NCBI GenBank assembly: GCA_036365455.1
Contig: JAWQUS010000025.1
Location: 21,302,001 to 21,366,000, forward strand
Source: Macrosoma leucophasiata
Taxonomy: Eukaryota > Arthropoda > Insecta > Lepidoptera > Hedylidae
DNA length: 64,000 bases
Reading direction: 5' to 3'
Below, one piece after another: positions 62,381 through 64,000 of the stretch. Both the position numbers and the translations under genes were made by a program. The stretch's first letter is position 1, and the number at the start of each line of letters is the position of its first letter. The notes under the pieces were generated by a model that saw only the letters and a list, made by a program, of their open reading frames with translations, was not told where the DNA came from and did not search any database.

Positions 62381-62580
62381 ACGCTTACACTCACAGCTCC
62401 ACAGTAGGCATAAACCTGTGTCGTGGGTGCCGTTGTGCACATGCAACACGTACACAAATACCCAGACCCGAAACAAATATCTGTAGGCCATACAAATATT
62501 TGTTCCGGTGCGGGGATCGAACCCGCGACCCTTCGAATCATACGGTGGTTTCGCACCGCTGGACTAACCGGGTCGTCAAT
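62381..62580 (-). mobile_element. SINE-E, full length
   Basis: TACGCTTACACTCACAGCTC to GGACTAACCGGGTCGTCAAT on the plus strand; a good head with GGGATCGAACCCGCGACC. Confidence 0.82.
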
Positions 62581-62699
62581 TAGTAGCACACCTATTGATA
62601 TTCGGCTATTGGGAATCTCTTCTTATGCAAAAACCAGCCAAGTGAAACACGTGTTTCGTTGTTTTTTAGAATGTTTCTTTCTATCTTTTATTTCTTTCA

Positions 62700-62868
62700 T
62701 GAACCAGTTAGTCCAGGGTGCGATCCCCGCATCGGGCGAAGTATTTGTATGGCCTACAGATATGTGTTTCGGGTCTGGGTATTTGTGTATGTGTTGTACA
62801 ATGGTAGGTACTCACAATACAGGTTTATACGTAGTGTAGGGCTGTGAGTGCAAACGTATTTGTTTATT
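62700..62868 (+). mobile_element. SINE-E, diverged and head-truncated
   Basis: GAACCAGTTAGTCCAGGGTG (deletion between A and B boxes) then CGATCCCCGCATCGGGCGAA and TAGGGCTGTGAGTGCAAACG. It faces the copy at 62381. Confidence 0.7.
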
Positions 62869-63309
62869 TATATTCAGACGCAGTCGAATATATATAAAAT
62901 GATCCCCGCATATCCCTAAAATGTATTAATGGACAAAAACGATGAGGCAAAAGGCTTTAATTAATAATTTCCGATAAATATTTCGAAGCATTTTAACATA
63001 CTGCCATTTTTTGACATTCACTTGTGAGAAAATTAATAAAATGTTATTAGATACTTTTATTAAAGTCACTTTCATCGTCTACGTTTCAAGGAATATTAAC
63101 CCGTATTTCAATCTGTTAAAGTTATTTATGCCAAACCGCCAAAATTAAGCGACTTGATTGCTAAATTTAACAATGGCTTCTTGAAAATGGCGGTCTAAAA
63201 TGCACACATTAAAATATGAAACCGCTGCCGGTGGGCAACAAGCTAAAGATATTATACCTGCCGCAGTTCGAACACTAGCGAAGAAATATTTTCTATCTAA
63301 AGAAATATG
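62869..63309. other. unannotated stretch
   Basis: Nothing identified. Confidence 0.4.
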
Positions 63310-63872
63310 ATACGTTTTTTAATTTACGAAGGTTGTAAACAAGCATGGATTTCTTCTTCTTTTTTTCTTCTTCTTCTTTACGGGCGCGGTCGGGTATGTG
63401 ATGGGTGACTACTTCTGGAAAATTAAAATGCGCGTTTGCAATGCTTCGGAGGGCACCTTAAGCCGTCGGTCCCAGTTGCTATCGATAGATGGCAGTTGTT
63501 AAACCTTGTCAGAGGCCTTATGGGTTTACGGTTTGAAAACATCCGACAGCGGGTTGGCCACTAACCCACCCACATCCACCAATCCGCATTGGAGCAGCGT
63601 GGTGGAGTAAGTTCCAGGCCTCCCCCCAAAAAGGGGAGAAACTCGTGCCTAGCAGTGGGACGTATAATATGTTGCCATTATAAACAAGTATGCAGTTCAC
63701 ATCGATGTTAAGCAAGACTGTAGCCTAAAGATATCTACAAAAACCAGAAGTCAAAATGTTGATGCGTTGCCACCTAAGACCTAAGTTGTTATTCATCTGT
63801 GATAGTTATGACGGGGCCATACATTACCATTTAACCGGAACACGATAGTGCTTAACACCATTTGGCGGCAGG
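63310..63872 (-). mobile_element. SINE-A split by SINE-B
   Basis: Part 63310-63331 (GTTGTAAACAAGCATGG) and part 63681-63872 (AAACAAGTATGCAGTTCACA to CACCATTTGGCGGCAGGTAG); the 5' end is missing at the junction with the LINE fragment. Confidence 0.68.
63332..63683 (+). mobile_element. SINE-B, head replaced by TTC repeat, inserted in SINE-A
   Basis: A (TTC)n tract (63347-63378) is followed by SINE-B from GGGCGCGGTCGGGTATGTGA to ATATGTTGCCATTATA. AAACAAGCATG before and AAACAAGTATG after form an 11-bp TSD with one mismatch. Confidence 0.75.
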
Positions 63873-63878
63873 TAGACT

Positions 63879-64000
63879 GATGAAATTGTATATCTTGGAT
63901 GTGCTTTTAGCAAGGATGGTAGGTACACCACTGACATAGAAAGAAGAGTGCTTGCTGGGAATTGCGTGAATGGAGCGTTGGGTAAGCTGCTAGAATCGAA
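63879..64000 (+). pseudogene. LINE ORF2 fragment, runs off the window
   Basis: The frame DEIVYLGCAFSKDGRYTTDI, then ERRVLAGNCVNGALGKLLES, is the segment just after the RT catalytic region in several non-LTR elements (FVYLGS...DGR...ERR...GN). It lies directly next to SINE-A and is open to the window end. The clade is not determinable from 40 residues. Confidence 0.72.

Overview
The window looks like gene-poor, repeat-built nuclear DNA of a moth or butterfly (Lepidoptera). I recognise no host gene, rRNA, bona fide tRNA or CRISPR array. The assignment rests on the repeats: about thirty copies of a Metulj-like SINE (called SINE-A here), several tRNA-headed SINE families typical of Lepidoptera, RTE-, CR1/L2- and R1/I-type LINE debris, a mariner, Helitron-like ends, and a PHD/FP25-type LINE ORF1. 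Family letters (SINE-A to SINE-E, repeats F, G and I) are local labels, and all identifications were made by eye.

Layout. 0-5 kb: a 5'-truncated LINE with an RNase H domain (-), a tRNA-like SINE, and a mariner whose TA duplication sits inside a SINE-A copy. 5-12 kb: degraded SINE-A, a repeat-F copy ending in a 34-bp palindrome, a LINE ORF1 without its ORF2, and a full SINE-B with a perfect 17-bp target-site duplication (TSD). 12-17.6 kb: a 1.4-kb element with ~90-bp terminal inverted repeats that contains other repeats, a dead RTE LINE (-), tRNA-headed SINEs and a diverged ~430-bp duplication. 18-23 kb: a structurally complete Ty3/Gypsy-type LTR retrotransposon. Its LTRs read as identical except for a 59-bp insertion in the 5' LTR, which has its own 12-bp TSD. 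23-40 kb: mostly SINE copies, LINE tails, MITE-like inverted repeats and palindromes. 40.86-42.70 kb: a 1.84-kb GC-rich minisatellite with a 15-bp unit that is itself a small hairpin and gives an unbroken G3-tract ladder on the minus strand. 43-64 kb: more SINEs, several as inverted pairs or nested, a GC-rich poly(A) retrocopy, CR1-like tails, and an RTE/CR1-type ORF2 fragment running off the right end.

How the parts relate. The most informative signal is the order of insertions. SINE-B landed in SINE-A at least three times; the mariner landed in SINE-A; a SINE-D fragment landed in repeat F inside the TIR element; a tail-only retrocopy landed in a very young LTR. This gives a relative chronology and suggests that SINE mobilisation was recent. 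The long reading frames in the minisatellite are by-products of a 15-bp period lacking stop codons. The absence of genes and the deep nesting would fit heterochromatin, a W chromosome, a long intron or a piRNA-type locus, but sequence alone cannot distinguish these.
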